A DNA stretch of 64,000 bases from Litorilituus sediminis (GTDB lineage: Bacteria > Pseudomonadota > Gammaproteobacteria > Enterobacterales > Alteromonadaceae), in NCBI RefSeq assembly GCF_004295665.1, contig NZ_CP034759.1, positions 992,001 to 1,056,000 on the forward strand. Direction: 5' to 3'. Made by a program: the position numbers and the translations under genes. The notes beneath the pieces are model-generated. The model did not search any database and was not told where the DNA came from. It saw nothing but the letters and a program-made list of their open reading frames with translations. Below, one piece after another: positions 55,435-64,000 of the stretch (within the stretch, counting starts at the first letter, position 1; every line of letters begins with the position of its first letter).

Positions 55435-56040
55435 ATGTCAGAGAAAACGCTTGAACAAAAACTTGAACAATACCATGAGTTTTTTGCTATTGCCGATAAC
55501 TTTACCATCAACTTGCACGAGTTAACGAATAACAAACCGTTAAGCTATGAAGAGTTTCTTGCCACTATGCCACTGCCCTTTAAAATGGCAAGTGAAGTGA
55601 CCACCATAGATCAAGCGGCTCTAAGACCTATCCAGTCTCTTTCCAATACAGCAAGCCAATTAGTTGAGTTTTTAAATCATCAATCTGAAAAGATTAACTT
55701 ATTGATCAGCTACATTCTTAGCCAACAAGATGAGCCAGAGCATCGCTTTCAAGGGCTTGAGTTTGGTGGTGGCGGTGTCATGTTCTCAGCCGAGACTGCT
55801 TTCGAGTTAGGACAATTACTGGAAATGAAAATTTTCTTACTTGATGAAAACTGCGCTGTGTATTGTATTGGCGAGGTCATTGATATAAGTCAGAGCCAAG
55901 CGCTATTTCATCATAAAGCTATTTTTCACTTTATCCGTGAAGATGATAGAGAAACCCTAGTTAGAACTAGCTTGCACAAGCAATCGAAACAATTGCAGCG
56001 CTTAGCACAACAACGTGATAAAGAAAGCAAAGCGCCTTAA
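55435..56040 (+). CDS. PilZ-like domain protein
   Basis: The 201-residue protein has a helical N-terminal half (MSEKTLEQKLEQYHEFFAIA) and a C-terminal beta-rich part (FQGLEFGGGGVMFSA, MKIFLLDENCAVYCIGEVIDIS, then VRTSLHKQSKQL) that resembles PilZ. The c-di-GMP-binding RxxxR is not visible, so binding is uncertain. The frame extends back to a TTG at 55378, but the ATG at 55435 gives the more natural N-terminus. It sits between lolC and two chemoreceptor genes. Confidence 0.72.
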   Translation: MSEKTLEQKLEQYHEFFAIADNFTINLHELTNNKPLSYEEFLATMPLPFKMASEVTTIDQAALRPIQSLSNTASQLVEFLNHQSEKINLLISYILSQQDEPEHRFQGLEFGGGGVMFSAETAFELGQLLEMKIFLLDENCAVYCIGEVIDISQSQALFHHKAIFHFIREDDRETLVRTSLHKQSKQLQRLAQQRDKESKAP

Positions 56041-56054
56041 TTTGTGACGTGCTG

Positions 56055-57620
56055 TTATTTTTTGGTGTCAAAGTTATCGGCTAGCTCTGTTAAATTAACC
56101 GACTCCTGATTTAGCTTATCTATAGTTCTTGATAACGTTTCAGAATCTACCAATGATTGTGCTAAATCAGCAACACGCTGAACATTCTTATTAATTTCCT
56201 CACTCACCACACTTTGTTGTTGAGTTGCAGAAGAAACCTGCGTAGTTAAATCTGAAATCGAAAGCATTTGTTCATTGATGTCATCTGAAGATTGATACAC
56301 TTCAGTGCCAGATTCAGTGCATGCTTTACTGGTTTCAATATTGTCAGCCATTAATTTAGCAACGTCTGCCAACTTATCTGTGACCATTTTTACCGAATCA
56401 TTAATACCTTCTGATACCGTATGGGTTCTACCACTTAATGATCTCACTTCATCAGCAACCACAGCAAAGCCCCGACCTTGCTCTCCTGCACGAGCAGCTT
56501 CAATAGCCGCGTTTAGCGCAAGCAAATTAGTTTGATCAGCAATACCCTGTATTTCCGTCATTTTGTCGTTGATTGAACTGACAATGTCAACTAAATCAAT
56601 CGAGGCTTGATGAGCACTAGCAACGCTCTCTTGTAAACTGGTCAGCTTATTCACTGACGCTGAGATAAGCACTTTTGATTTATCACATTGTGCTGAAACT
56701 TTCTCAACCCCTTGAGCACTTTGACTGACATTATCACTGACATTGGCTATTGTTGTGGTCATCTCATTCATAGAGGTCGCAATTTGCGTAGTTTCATGAT
56801 TCTGGAAATGTATTTTTTCACGAGTTTCTTCAATGGCATAATTTAAATCGGCGATCACATGCGAGATAACATTAAGAGAATCATTCATGCGACCTAAAAT
56901 AGTGCGAATTCGCGCTTGATATAAACTCTCTCTAAACTCCAATATTGATTGCGCGCCACCATCGGTATAAACCAGCCGACAAATGCTGGTATATTTTGTT
57001 TTTTCCTTATTGCTATAACGAGGCAAAACCACAAGCTCATCATACAAACCAATAAAAACGGCCATTACCGCGACAAGGCCAACAGCAAGCCAAGCTAAAC
57101 CTCCTAAGCTATATAAACTAAATAACAGAGTAAATACGCCAGCGAGCGCCAAAGATTTTTTTGCCCAAAACGTCTGTTGCTCAGTTAAACTACGCTTGCC
57201 CTGATTAATAGCTTGATATACAGCTTCTGCTTTCTGTTTTAATTCATCAGAAGGCTTGACACGTACCGACTGATAACCTGTTAACACGCCATTTTGATAC
57301 ATAGGGGTTACATAGGCATTAACCCAATAATAGCGGCCGTCTTTACAGAGGTTTTTAACGACGCCTTGCCAATGATTACCAGCTTCTAACTCTCGCCATA
57401 AATCTTGAAAAGCAGCTTTGGGCATATCGGGGTGGCGAACAATGTTATGGTTTTTCCGCAAAAGCTCTTCTTTGCTATAACCAGCAACTTTACAAAAAAC
57501 ATCATTAGCATAAGTAATGACACCTCGGGTATCTGTAATAGAAACTAATTGCTCCGATTCATCAAAAAAGACTTCTTCATCGATTAATTCTTGTCCTCGT
57601 CTTGCCATAAGCCAACCCAT
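56055..57620 (-). CDS. PAS-domain methyl-accepting chemotaxis protein (Aer-like)
   Basis: The 521-residue receptor has an N-terminal cytoplasmic PAS domain ([20 protein letters not shown] ... [13 protein letters not shown]), two close helices (about 165-205, a hairpin with almost no periplasmic part) and a long signalling coiled coil. The coiled-coil tip is [20 protein letters not shown], with [16 protein letters not shown] beyond it. This is the Aer layout, which in E. coli senses redox state or oxygen through FAD. It should steer swimming through CheA/CheW encoded elsewhere. Confidence 0.92.
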   Translation of the reverse strand: MGWLMARRGQELIDEEVFFDESEQLVSITDTRGVITYANDVFCKVAGYSKEELLRKNHNIVRHPDMPKAAFQDLWRELEAGNHWQGVVKNLCKDGRYYWVNAYVTPMYQNGVLTGYQSVRVKPSDELKQKAEAVYQAINQGKRSLTEQQTFWAKKSLALAGVFTLLFSLYSLGGLAWLAVGLVAVMAVFIGLYDELVVLPRYSNKEKTKYTSICRLVYTDGGAQSILEFRESLYQARIRTILGRMNDSLNVISHVIADLNYAIEETREKIHFQNHETTQIATSMNEMTTTIANVSDNVSQSAQGVEKVSAQCDKSKVLISASVNKLTSLQESVASAHQASIDLVDIVSSINDKMTEIQGIADQTNLLALNAAIEAARAGEQGRGFAVVADEVRSLSGRTHTVSEGINDSVKMVTDKLADVAKLMADNIETSKACTESGTEVYQSSDDINEQMLSISDLTTQVSSATQQQSVVSEEINKNVQRVADLAQSLVDSETLSRTIDKLNQESVNLTELADNFDTKK

Positions 57621-57631
57621 TCAATATCAAT

Positions 57632-57676
57632 AAAAAAAGCTGAACCACTCAGTTACTAAGTGTAGTTCAGCTTTTT
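57632..57676 (-). terminator. Terminator between the two chemoreceptor genes
   Basis: A 12-bp stem AAAAAGCTGAAC/GTTCAGCTTTTT with an internal CACT/AGTG pair, flanked by an A run (T run on the minus strand), follows the second receptor gene. The two receptors are therefore separate transcripts. Confidence 0.85.
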
Positions 57677-57713
57677 CTAAATGACGGAAAAATTACAGTA
57701 TAGCTAGCGCGGA

Positions 57714-58880
57714 TTAAACACAAATACGGTTTAAGGTTTTATCTACCGCTGCTGAGATTGTTTGCTGCTGCTCAGCATGTTCAGTTACTGAAGCCAAGCC
57801 TTGGTTTATTTCTCTGCTTAAAGAGACAACTGCCATCATATTATCATTAATGGATGCCGTAGCACTTTGTTGCTCTTGAGTACCTGAAGCGATTTGCGAA
57901 GTCAGATTATCAACTTCACCAAATGCTACACCAATTTTTTCAAGCGCATCAACAACCTCACTAGAATAAGACAAACTATCTTGAGTTAACTTTTGTCCTC
58001 TTGAGATAGCATCAACCGCATTAGTCGATTTGGCTTGTAAGCCTTCCACCATAGATTGAATTTCTACCGTAGACTCTTGTGTTCTGTGCGCTAATGCCCT
58101 AACTTCATCAGCAACTACGGCAAAGCCTCTTCCTTGTTCGCCAGCGCGAGCCGCCTCAATTGCAGCATTCAAAGCTAACAAGTTAGTTTGCTCGGCAATA
58201 CCACGGATAACATCAAGCACCGAGCCAATACGGGCACTCTCTTCCTGAAGTAAGCTTAACTCATTAGCCATACCATCAACTTCACTCGCAACAGACTCAA
58301 TGGTAGTTTGGCTGGTATTCGATGACTTAACCCCTTGAGCTAAGGTCTCCAGCACATTACTGGTGGTTTCACTCACTTGACTAGCGCTACTTGATAACGT
58401 TGCTGATGTACTAGCAACCTCCTCGATAGAACTTGCCATTTGCTCTACTTGATTTACTGAATCATCAACAGACTTAACCGATTGATTCATTTGCTCAGCT
58501 AATAAATGTGAGCCCTGCTTTAATTGCTGAGATTCATCTCGAATTTCCGCAATTACATCAGCTAAACTAACAACAAACTCACTGAGTTCATTGGAAATTT
58601 CGGCTAAGTCGTCACCTTTACTATCTTTTAATGGCTCTGATGGTGCTTGCTCTGTACTAACCACCATGTCTAAATAGCTTTTTAATTTAGCAATACGCTG
58701 ACTTAACTCTTGATTAGCGTAAAAATACAGCGCCAATAGTTGCAACAGCAATAATAAAAGCACTAAACCAAGTACTGAATATTTACTAAAGCTATCTGCC
58801 CCCATAAATAGTACTAAAATAAAAATGCCACCAACAATTAAAGGCGGCAATAATAGTTTTGACGCTAATTTAGAAAACAT
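57714..58880 (-). CDS. Methyl-accepting chemotaxis protein without periplasmic domain
   Basis: The 388-residue receptor has two adjacent N-terminal helices (about 10-55, LLPPLIVGGIFILVLFMGA and VLGLVLLLLLLQLLALYF) and then only the signalling region. The tip is [20 protein letters not shown], and [16 protein letters not shown] follows. With no sensor domain outside or inside, it may sense membrane or energy state or partner with other receptors. Confidence 0.9.
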   Translation of the reverse strand: MFSKLASKLLLPPLIVGGIFILVLFMGADSFSKYSVLGLVLLLLLLQLLALYFYANQELSQRIAKLKSYLDMVVSTEQAPSEPLKDSKGDDLAEISNELSEFVVSLADVIAEIRDESQQLKQGSHLLAEQMNQSVKSVDDSVNQVEQMASSIEEVASTSATLSSSASQVSETTSNVLETLAQGVKSSNTSQTTIESVASEVDGMANELSLLQEESARIGSVLDVIRGIAEQTNLLALNAAIEAARAGEQGRGFAVVADEVRALAHRTQESTVEIQSMVEGLQAKSTNAVDAISRGQKLTQDSLSYSSEVVDALEKIGVAFGEVDNLTSQIASGTQEQQSATASINDNMMAVVSLSREINQGLASVTEHAEQQQTISAAVDKTLNRICV

Positions 58881-58989
58881 ATAACCAAAATCCTATTAGT
58901 AAGAACTTGCAAGATTTTGTTAAGATAACTTATATCAGATTAAATTTGCTAGTGTTTTTCAAAAATATATCTGTCACGAGGAAAGAGCA

Positions 58990-59172
58990 ATGTCATTATC
59001 ACTTATATTTATTATCTTAATTGCCTTAGGCATCATTATTGGTGGAATTTTGCTGTTAAAACAATCTGCGAAAAAATTTAATCTCTCGCCAGAACAACTA
59101 AAACGTATTAAAGCGCGCAATGAAGCTTTAGATAAAGAAGCGCGCGAAGAAGAAGAGAAAAAGCAGCCTTAG
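58990..59172 (+). CDS. DUF2897 family small membrane protein
   Basis: This 60-residue protein has one helix (about 5-24, [19 protein letters not shown]) and a charged tail ([22 protein letters not shown]), the pattern of DUF2897. GAGGAAAGAG precedes the ATG. Its stop overlaps that of the convergent ppiC by four bases. Function is unknown. Confidence 0.85.
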   Translation: MSLSLIFIILIALGIIIGGILLLKQSAKKFNLSPEQLKRIKARNEALDKEAREEEEKKQP

Positions 59173-59447
59173 CTACGATAAAGGGTTTTAATTAAGTGAT
59201 AACCGAATTTTGTTTTGACTGGACCATGCACTTTTAAAATAGGCTTTTTAAAGACAACATCATCAAATGCCTTAACCATTTGCCCTTTTCTAAATTCACC
59301 TAAATCACCACCTTTCTTTTTAGAAGGACACGTTGAGTATTTTCTTGCCAGTTGAGCAAAGTCAGCACCTTTATCTAACTGCTTTTTTAACTCTAGCGCT
59401 TGTTTTTCAGTTTTAACTAAAATATGTAATGCACAAGCTGAAGCCAT
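59169..59447 (-). CDS. ppiC: Peptidyl-prolyl isomerase C (parvulin)
   Basis: This 92-residue single-domain parvulin isomerises Xaa-Pro bonds in the cytoplasm. The family pattern is complete: [48 protein letters not shown] and [11 protein letters not shown]. Length equals E. coli PpiC (93). Confidence 0.95.
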   Translation of the reverse strand: MASACALHILVKTEKQALELKKQLDKGADFAQLARKYSTCPSKKKGGDLGEFRKGQMVKAFDDVVFKKPILKVHGPVKTKFGYHLIKTLYRS

Positions 59448-59594
59448 AATAACTCCTAATATTTACGAATAATGACGAATTTGACCATTATACAAAGAAT
59501 TCTATACTAGCATTACAATTAATTACTTTTACTTACCCTTTCCTTGACATAAAATGTCGCGCAACTTTAACAACAGGCTGTATGTAGGTAAACG

Positions 59595-60197
59595 ATGACG
59601 ATTAAACATTTATTTGAAAATAATAAAGCGTGGGCAGATAAAATAAATCAAGAAGATCCAAGTTTTTTCAAAAGCTTATCTTTACAACAAAACCCTGAAT
59701 ATCTATGGATTGGTTGTTCTGATTCACGTGTTCCGGCAAATCAATTATTAGGTATGCAGCCAGGTGAAGTGTTCGTGCACCGAAATATTGCTAACCAAGT
59801 AATCCATACCGACTTAAACTGCTTATCAGTGATCCAATATGCTGTTGAGGTGCTAAAAGTAAAGCATATTATTGTCTGTGGTCATTATGGTTGTGGCGGC
59901 GTTGCCGCAGCTTACCAAAACCAAAGTTTTGGCTTAATTGATAACTGGTTACGCCATATTCAAGATGTTTACCGCTTCCATAAAGAAAAAATGGAGCAAG
60001 TCGATGGTGAGCAAGAACGTATTAACTTATTATGCGAGCTCAATGTTATCGAGCAAGTCGCTAACGTATGTAATACCACCATTTTAACCAATGCTTGGGA
60101 TAATAACCAAGATGTAACCGTACATGGTTTTGTTTATAACTTAACCGATGGTATTTTGAAAAACTTAAATGTTTCTGCCAAAGGCAACACTGAATAA
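59595..60197 (+). CDS. can: Beta-class carbonic anhydrase
   Basis: The 200-residue enzyme interconverts CO2 and bicarbonate. Zinc ligands are Cys41, His97 and Cys100, with Asp43-Arg45 in the CSDSRVP motif and GHYGCGG around His97. It is about 20 residues shorter than E. coli Can at the C-terminus, but all catalytic residues are present. It is monocistronic and convergent with hppD. Confidence 0.95.
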   Translation: MTIKHLFENNKAWADKINQEDPSFFKSLSLQQNPEYLWIGCSDSRVPANQLLGMQPGEVFVHRNIANQVIHTDLNCLSVIQYAVEVLKVKHIIVCGHYGCGGVAAAYQNQSFGLIDNWLRHIQDVYRFHKEKMEQVDGEQERINLLCELNVIEQVANVCNTTILTNAWDNNQDVTVHGFVYNLTDGILKNLNVSAKGNTE

Positions 60198-60249
60198 GTG
60201 CTCATACACTGCCTTAAAATACTTAATTTAGGGCGGCTAATTAACAAAA

Positions 60250-60277
60250 AACCAGCAAGGTAACTTGCTGGTTTTTT
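60250..60277. terminator. Bidirectional terminator between can and hppD
   Basis: A ten-bp stem AACCAGCAAG/CTTGCTGGTT with a four-base loop has an A run on the left and a T run on the right, so it serves both convergent genes. Confidence 0.92.
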
Positions 60278-60300
60278 ATTTCTATAGTGAAAACGGGCAA

Positions 60301-61356
60301 TTAAAGCACGCCACGCTCCATTTGGTTTAACTCGATTGATTTAAACAAAGTAGAGAAGTTACCTTCACCAAAACCTTTATCATCGACACGCTGGATCATT
60401 TCAATAAAGATTGGGCCAAATAAGTTCTTAGTGAAAATCTGTAATAAATAAGAGTTATCTTTTTGGCTATCTACTAAGATTTGATGCTCTCTAATTTTCT
60501 CTTTATCTTCTTTAACCCAAGGTACGCGATCAAAAATCTCATCGTAATACTCTGGCACAATATGCAAGGTATCAATCACTGAGCGATCTAACTTATCTAA
60601 TGAATCAACTAAGTCATCCGTTAAAAATGCTAAATGCTGAACACCAGGGCCGTTATATTCATCTAAGTACTCATCAATTTGGTTGGTTTTTTCACCTTTA
60701 CCTTCATTAATAGGAATACAGAATTTGCCACAAGGTGATTGTAATGCGTAAGACACTAGCGCACTTTTCACTCCTTTAATGTCAAAGTAGCGCACTTCAG
60801 TAAAGTTAAAAATGCTCTTGTAGAAATCAGCCCACTTTTCCATCGTGCCTTGATAAACATTATTCGTTAAGTGATCTACCGCCAAAAAGCCTTTATCTTC
60901 ATTAATTACAGGTTCGGCAATTGGCTCAAAGTCAGTTTCGTAAATTAAACCTTTATTTTTTCCTTCAACAGCGAAGTTATCAATAAAGTAAATAAGGCTG
61001 TCACCAATACCGAAAATTGCCGGGTATGGTAATTTGTTTTCCACACCTTCTGCTGATTTAGCACCTCGTTTTACTGCTTCATCATGAGCAAACTGTGCAT
61101 CTTGTACGCGCCAGCCCATAGAGCAAATTGCTGGGCCATGACTTTTAGCAAACTCTTTTGAAAAACCAGCTTGCTCTCTGTTTAGCAAAAAGTGAATATC
61201 GTTTTGATTAAAGTAATCTACATCTCTTCCTTTTAGCTTTTTCGTTTTTGAAAAGCCAAAACCATAGAATGCTTTTTCCATAAAATCAGAGTCTGGCGAC
61301 GCATACTCTGTAAATTCGATACCACATAGGTTTAACGGGTTTTTGCTATCAGACAT
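60301..61356 (-). CDS. hppD: 4-hydroxyphenylpyruvate dioxygenase
   Basis: The 351-residue non-haem iron enzyme converts 4-hydroxyphenylpyruvate to homogentisate in tyrosine breakdown. It is a tandem glyoxalase-fold protein. Iron ligands fit His near 160 (AVDHLTNNV), His near 239 (VQHLAFLTDD) and Glu near 322 (FIEMIQR). I start at ATG 61356 (MSDSKNPLNL), preceded by AAGAGAGAG; the longer frame from 61476 adds 40 residues absent from the family. No other tyrosine-degradation gene adjoins it. Confidence 0.95.
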   Translation of the reverse strand: MSDSKNPLNLCGIEFTEYASPDSDFMEKAFYGFGFSKTKKLKGRDVDYFNQNDIHFLLNREQAGFSKEFAKSHGPAICSMGWRVQDAQFAHDEAVKRGAKSAEGVENKLPYPAIFGIGDSLIYFIDNFAVEGKNKGLIYETDFEPIAEPVINEDKGFLAVDHLTNNVYQGTMEKWADFYKSIFNFTEVRYFDIKGVKSALVSYALQSPCGKFCIPINEGKGEKTNQIDEYLDEYNGPGVQHLAFLTDDLVDSLDKLDRSVIDTLHIVPEYYDEIFDRVPWVKEDKEKIREHQILVDSQKDNSYLLQIFTKNLFGPIFIEMIQRVDDKGFGEGNFSTLFKSIELNQMERGVL

Positions 61357-61454
61357 TATCTCTCTCTTCTTAACCGTAGTTTTTGTAATAAACCTATTAT
61401 TAAGCCGATTTTTAAGAAGAGAAAGCCCTTGCAGGCTTGACCTTAAAATATGGT

Positions 61455-61472
61455 TGTAAAAGTAATTGTACG
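61455..61472 (+). promoter_or_regulatory. Possible TyrR-type box upstream of hppD
   Basis: TGTAAA-AGTAAT-TGTACG keeps the first half of the TyrR box (TGTAAA-N6-TTTACA) exactly and four of six bases of the second. It lies about 100 bases before the hppD start, a sensible place for an aromatic-amino-acid regulator. It is a weak match that could be chance. Confidence 0.3.
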
Positions 61473-61623
61473 ACAAATTAAGCCGAAACGAATATTTGTC
61501 TCAGCTAGGCTTTATAGTGGCTGGAGAGCGTGTGTATAGATTTTTTTACAGCACATTATAGTTAACCAGGAATATCAATAATTGCCACTCATTTTTAAAT
61601 ATGATTCATAGGCAAGCTAGCTG

Positions 61624-62058
61624 TTATCTATAGTCACTGACCATTGCTCTTTGGCTAAAAGGCAAGCTATCACCCAAATGATACGCTGTTAGTACTTGCG
61701 AGTTTTGTACTAGGTAAATATCTAACTTATCAATCCAAGATATAGCTAAGGTTAATCGCTTAGCGAAGTGATCGGCTTCTAGGTCCTCGGCTTCTAATTT
61801 CTCAGCCTCGTTATTGTTTAACTTTGCTTCAAACCATACTGGCCTTGACCATATGCCATAGTTTAGGTGCTTGGTGGTTGCAAGTTTGCCTTGCTCATTC
61901 ATAAGCTGCATAGTTTGCTCTACAGACAGCTCTGCTTGCTGCTCTCTAATAACCGTAAAATATGAGCCTATAGCCTGACTTAGTAATTCAGATACATTGA
62001 CTGACTTCGCCTTAAGGGCAAAAGAAAACAACACCAGTAAAGTACATATCAAAACCAT
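61624..62058 (-). pseudogene. Truncated 7TMR-DISM sensor fragment
   Basis: The 144-residue product has a signal peptide (about 1-20) and then a domain like the extracellular 7TMR-DISMED2 sensor (AIGSYFTVIREQ, YGIWSRPVWFEAKLNN, WIDKLDIYLVQNSQVL, LGDSLPFSQRAM). It stops at VSDYR, exactly where such sensors normally continue into seven helices and a kinase or GGDEF domain. The 260 bases after the stop do not encode the rest. It is best read as the 5' remnant of a larger sensor gene. A functional soluble periplasmic domain is possible but less likely. Confidence 0.65.
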
Positions 62059-62392
62059 TAAATTTTATTTTATAAAATGAGCAATTTAGCGTACTCTACT
62101 CAGCCTAATTAGCCATAACCGACTCTCCTTAATAAGGTAAGCAGGCATTCCAAGCTGTAAGGCTATTGTCATATTTACGCTGTACAATCCTACCTTTTAT
62201 TTCATTTACATATTAGATATAACCTGGCAACATAAAAGCAACACGTTTAACAGTTGATTAATATTAAATGCACAGGCATAGTGAACTCAGTTGATTTTTC
62301 AACCTAAGTCTGAGCATAAAAAAGATGTATTTGCTGGGGAAAATTTTCTATCGCAAACTTTTGCGATAACAAGTTAAATTTTATTTTAAGAT
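62059..62392. other. Divergent intergenic region with a palindrome
   Basis: No gene is seen in this 334-bp region between the sensor fragment and the acyltransferase gene. It ends with the operator-like palindrome described at 62350-62369. The rest is AT-rich without other clear signals. Confidence 0.45.
62350..62369 (+). promoter_or_regulatory. Operator-like palindrome before the acyltransferase gene
   Basis: TATCGCAAA-CT-TTTGCGATA is a perfect inverted repeat with nine-base arms and a two-base centre, ending 23 bases before the ATG. Its size fits a dimeric repressor site. No regulator gene is adjacent, so the protein that binds it is unknown. A leader hairpin is the alternative. Confidence 0.4.
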
Positions 62393-63157
62393 ATGCATGA
62401 CAGTTCATTAGCAAATATATTTCAACGACACTTCCATATTCGTTACGCCAATAATCAACACTTAAAAAACCAAGTCTATAAAATTAGACACAAAGTGTAT
62501 TGCGAAGAATTAGGCTGGGAGCAAGAAAACAAACAATTAATTGAAAAAGATAAGTACGATGATTTTTCACATCATTTTCTAATTTTTCATAAAGCCAGTA
62601 ACCAAGCTATCGGCTGTGTTCGTTTAGTATCTCCGCAATTTTTAGCCTTAGAACAAACCCTGCCATGCGAGCTATTTTATCCACAAGAAGATATGGCAAA
62701 AGCGATTAATCAATCTCATTATTTTTCAAGTAATTATGGTGAAGTTTCTCGATTAGCTATTTTATCTTCTTTTCGCAGAAGAAAGCGTGATATCTGCGCA
62801 CAAAGCTCATCTAGCCAAATTTTTCGAATCTATGAAAAAGAAGATTTAAGAACCTTCCCACTGATTAGTGTTGGTTTGTATCTATCAGTTATCGCTTGTG
62901 CTGACATATTAAAAAATAAAGGGCTATTTATTGTTGCTGCTACGGCATTAAGTAAAAAACTTTCTCGATTAGGTGCACCAATAAAGCCGATATTAAATAC
63001 TATTGAGCATAGAGGAGAGCGAAGGCTCAACTTTATCTTGGCTGAAAACGTGCAAAAAAGTCTTGTTGGCGGCAGTGCCGATTTATATAGTAAAATAAAG
63101 CATGATATTTCAATGCAAATGTCTGATGTTAAACGTGAACTGCTCGAAATTGCCTAG
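62393..63157 (+). CDS. PEP-CTERM/exosortase-associated acyltransferase family protein
   Basis: The 254-residue GNAT-like protein has features of the exosortase-system acyltransferase family: KNQVYKIRHKVYCEELGWE at the N-terminus, FHKASNQAIGCVRLV, and GEVSRLAILSSFRRRK. The family resembles N-acyl amino acid or autoinducer synthases and usually accompanies PEP-CTERM protein sorting. No exosortase or PEP-CTERM gene is in this window, so its partner must be elsewhere. A perfect palindrome lies just upstream; a ribosome site is not evident. Confidence 0.8.
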   Translation: MHDSSLANIFQRHFHIRYANNQHLKNQVYKIRHKVYCEELGWEQENKQLIEKDKYDDFSHHFLIFHKASNQAIGCVRLVSPQFLALEQTLPCELFYPQEDMAKAINQSHYFSSNYGEVSRLAILSSFRRRKRDICAQSSSSQIFRIYEKEDLRTFPLISVGLYLSVIACADILKNKGLFIVAATALSKKLSRLGAPIKPILNTIEHRGERRLNFILAENVQKSLVGGSADLYSKIKHDISMQMSDVKRELLEIA

Positions 63158-63181
63158 TTCTTCATCTTCTATAAAAGCTAA

Positions 63182-63724
63182 TTACTTAACAATATCTTTG
63201 CTCTGCCGATTCTTTTGCCAAGCTATGGCGAGTGGCTCATGCACTTGAATAAAGTCGTTCTTTAGTGACATATACAACACACTGCTATTATTACAGTTTT
63301 TAGCCGCATGCTTTTTAACCTCTGCATACTGTTTCGAGATAGCAGGATGTGCTATCAAATAATCTCTAAAAGCACGGTGGCGCGTTAAATTATTATCGCC
63401 AGATAAAAATGCATGAATATGATGGCTTCTGTCATTACCGCCTTTTTGAAAATAGCGCCTACCCTCAATACCATTTTCACCCTTAACCTTATAGCCCAGC
63501 GCTTCTAAATGGCTATTTCGTTCATCTAACGCGTCTAAACATGAGACTTCGAGCAAAATATCAATGATGGGCTTTGCCGATAATCCTTTAACTGCAGTGC
63601 TGCCAATATGTTCAATGCTCAAAGCAAGCTCACCAAGCGCAGTAGTGAGTAGTAATTTTTCTTCATTAAATTTTGTCGGCCAAGCAGCGTCATACGCGAC
63701 AACATCAATACTTCTTTTCTTCAT
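63182..63724 (-). CDS. GrpB/UPF0157 family protein
   Basis: The 180-residue protein has the nucleotidyltransferase-like core of the GrpB family: VVAYDAAWPTKFNEEKLLL, ALSIEHIGSTAVKGLSAKPIIDILLEV, and HIHAFLSGDNNLTRHRAFRDYL. The GSTAV...KPIID segment matches the minimal nucleotidyltransferase motif. Biochemical function is not established. It is probably a single gene. Confidence 0.88.
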   Translation of the reverse strand: MKKRSIDVVAYDAAWPTKFNEEKLLLTTALGELALSIEHIGSTAVKGLSAKPIIDILLEVSCLDALDERNSHLEALGYKVKGENGIEGRRYFQKGGNDRSHHIHAFLSGDNNLTRHRAFRDYLIAHPAISKQYAEVKKHAAKNCNNSSVLYMSLKNDFIQVHEPLAIAWQKNRQSKDIVK

Positions 63725-63773
63725 AACGACTCTCTAATCGAAATCATCTGTATGTCTAACAATAAAATTATCA

Positions 63774-64000
63774 TTAACGGTTTGATGCCAGCAGTAAGCA
63801 TGCGGCAATGGCGGAAAAGATCAGCCAAGAAAAGTGCTTACCTCGGCCGCCAACCAAAGAAATTACAGCATGCAACAAAAATGTCACAGCAATAATCATA
63901 GCTAGGGTTTGCAAATGCAGAGCTTGTTCAGCTAAATAAATTAAAATTGCAGCAAATCCCCACCAGGCAATGGTGGTGAGGTGCCAAGCAAATCTCAACG
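63774..64000 (-). CDS. Membrane protein of unknown function, 3' part
   Basis: The last 75 codons of a gene that continues beyond the window edge. The frame is open to the end, and the only candidate start inside is a TTG at 63998, so the true start probably lies outside. The fragment has three hydrophobic helices (AWWGFAAILIYLAEQAL, LAMIIAVTFLLHAVISLV, WLIFSAIAACLLLA) with the basic loop GGRGKHFSW between the second and third. It looks like a small uncharacterised integral membrane protein. Confidence 0.6.
   Translation of the reverse strand, partial: LRFAWHLTTIAWWGFAAILIYLAEQALHLQTLAMIIAVTFLLHAVISLVGGRGKHFSWLIFSAIAACLLLASNR

Noticed and set aside
60301..61476. Longer hppD frame starting at 61476
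   Set aside because: It adds 40 residues absent from the family; ATG 61356 has a purine-rich ribosome site and gives normal length.

Overview
The window is chromosomal DNA of a marine gammaproteobacterium of the order Alteromonadales, most likely in or near Colwelliaceae (Colwellia/Thalassotalea type). Three things point there. The DNA is AT-rich throughout. Several gene orders are conserved in Gammaproteobacteria: fabA next to rmf, then DUF3466-uup-glutaredoxin-rlmKL; uvrY-uvrC-pgsA-tRNA-Gly-Cys-Leu; and lolCDE. There are also many two-component, c-di-GMP and chemotaxis genes. The assignment rests on gene content and order only; no database search was possible.

Layout. 1-4.5 kb: end of a Bat (VWA/TPR/BatD) operon whose first gene is cut by the window start. 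4.6-5.8 kb: an ECF sigma factor with a DUF3379 membrane partner. 6.0-8.5 kb: ilvIH behind a Val/Leu-rich leader peptide and an attenuator. 8.6-13.3 kb: an outer-membrane protein, glnS and a NIT-PAS-GGDEF cyclase. 13.4-13.7 kb: a structured repeat. 14.0-15.6 kb: an FMN reductase and a divergent LysR regulator. 15.9-20.5 kb: a response regulator with a degenerate HD-GYP domain facing an MHYT histidine kinase/HDOD regulator pair. 21.0-28.6 kb: a nine-gene Mrp-type cation/proton antiporter operon with three different antiporter-like large subunits. 28.6-34.5 kb: rsgA, an eight-gene tRNA array made by repeated Gly/Leu duplication, pgsA, uvrC and uvrY. 34.7-44.1 kb: fabA with a FabR-type operator, rmf, an IS1182-family element inserted in a terminator palindrome, then DUF3466, uup, glutaredoxin and rlmKL. 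44.4-44.9 kb: two intact initiator tRNAs and two degenerate copies. 45.1-51.5 kb: a DUF2750 gene and a galactose locus (galM, sodium/sugar symporter, galK, galT, AraC-type regulator). 52.0-55.3 kb: lolCDE. 55.4-58.9 kb: a PilZ-like protein and two chemoreceptors. 59-64 kb: DUF2897, ppiC, carbonic anhydrase, hppD, a truncated sensor fragment, an exosortase-associated acyltransferase, grpB and a partial membrane protein.

How the genes work together. Most of the window is core metabolism and housekeeping. Branched-chain amino-acid synthesis is controlled by attenuation. The galactose genes form a Leloir pathway with their own importer and regulator. lolCDE exports lipoproteins, and the Mrp operon handles sodium and pH stress. 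Accessory signal is limited to one IS, several small palindromic or structured repeats, duplicated tRNAs and one gene remnant.

No phage, CRISPR array or obvious defence island is visible. The observations most worth follow-up are the apparent ATC start of the mrpB-like gene, the degenerate initiator-tRNA copies with loop insertions, the IS that duplicated a whole terminator palindrome, the ilvIH attenuator, and the MHYT/HDOD/degenerate HD-GYP signalling cluster.
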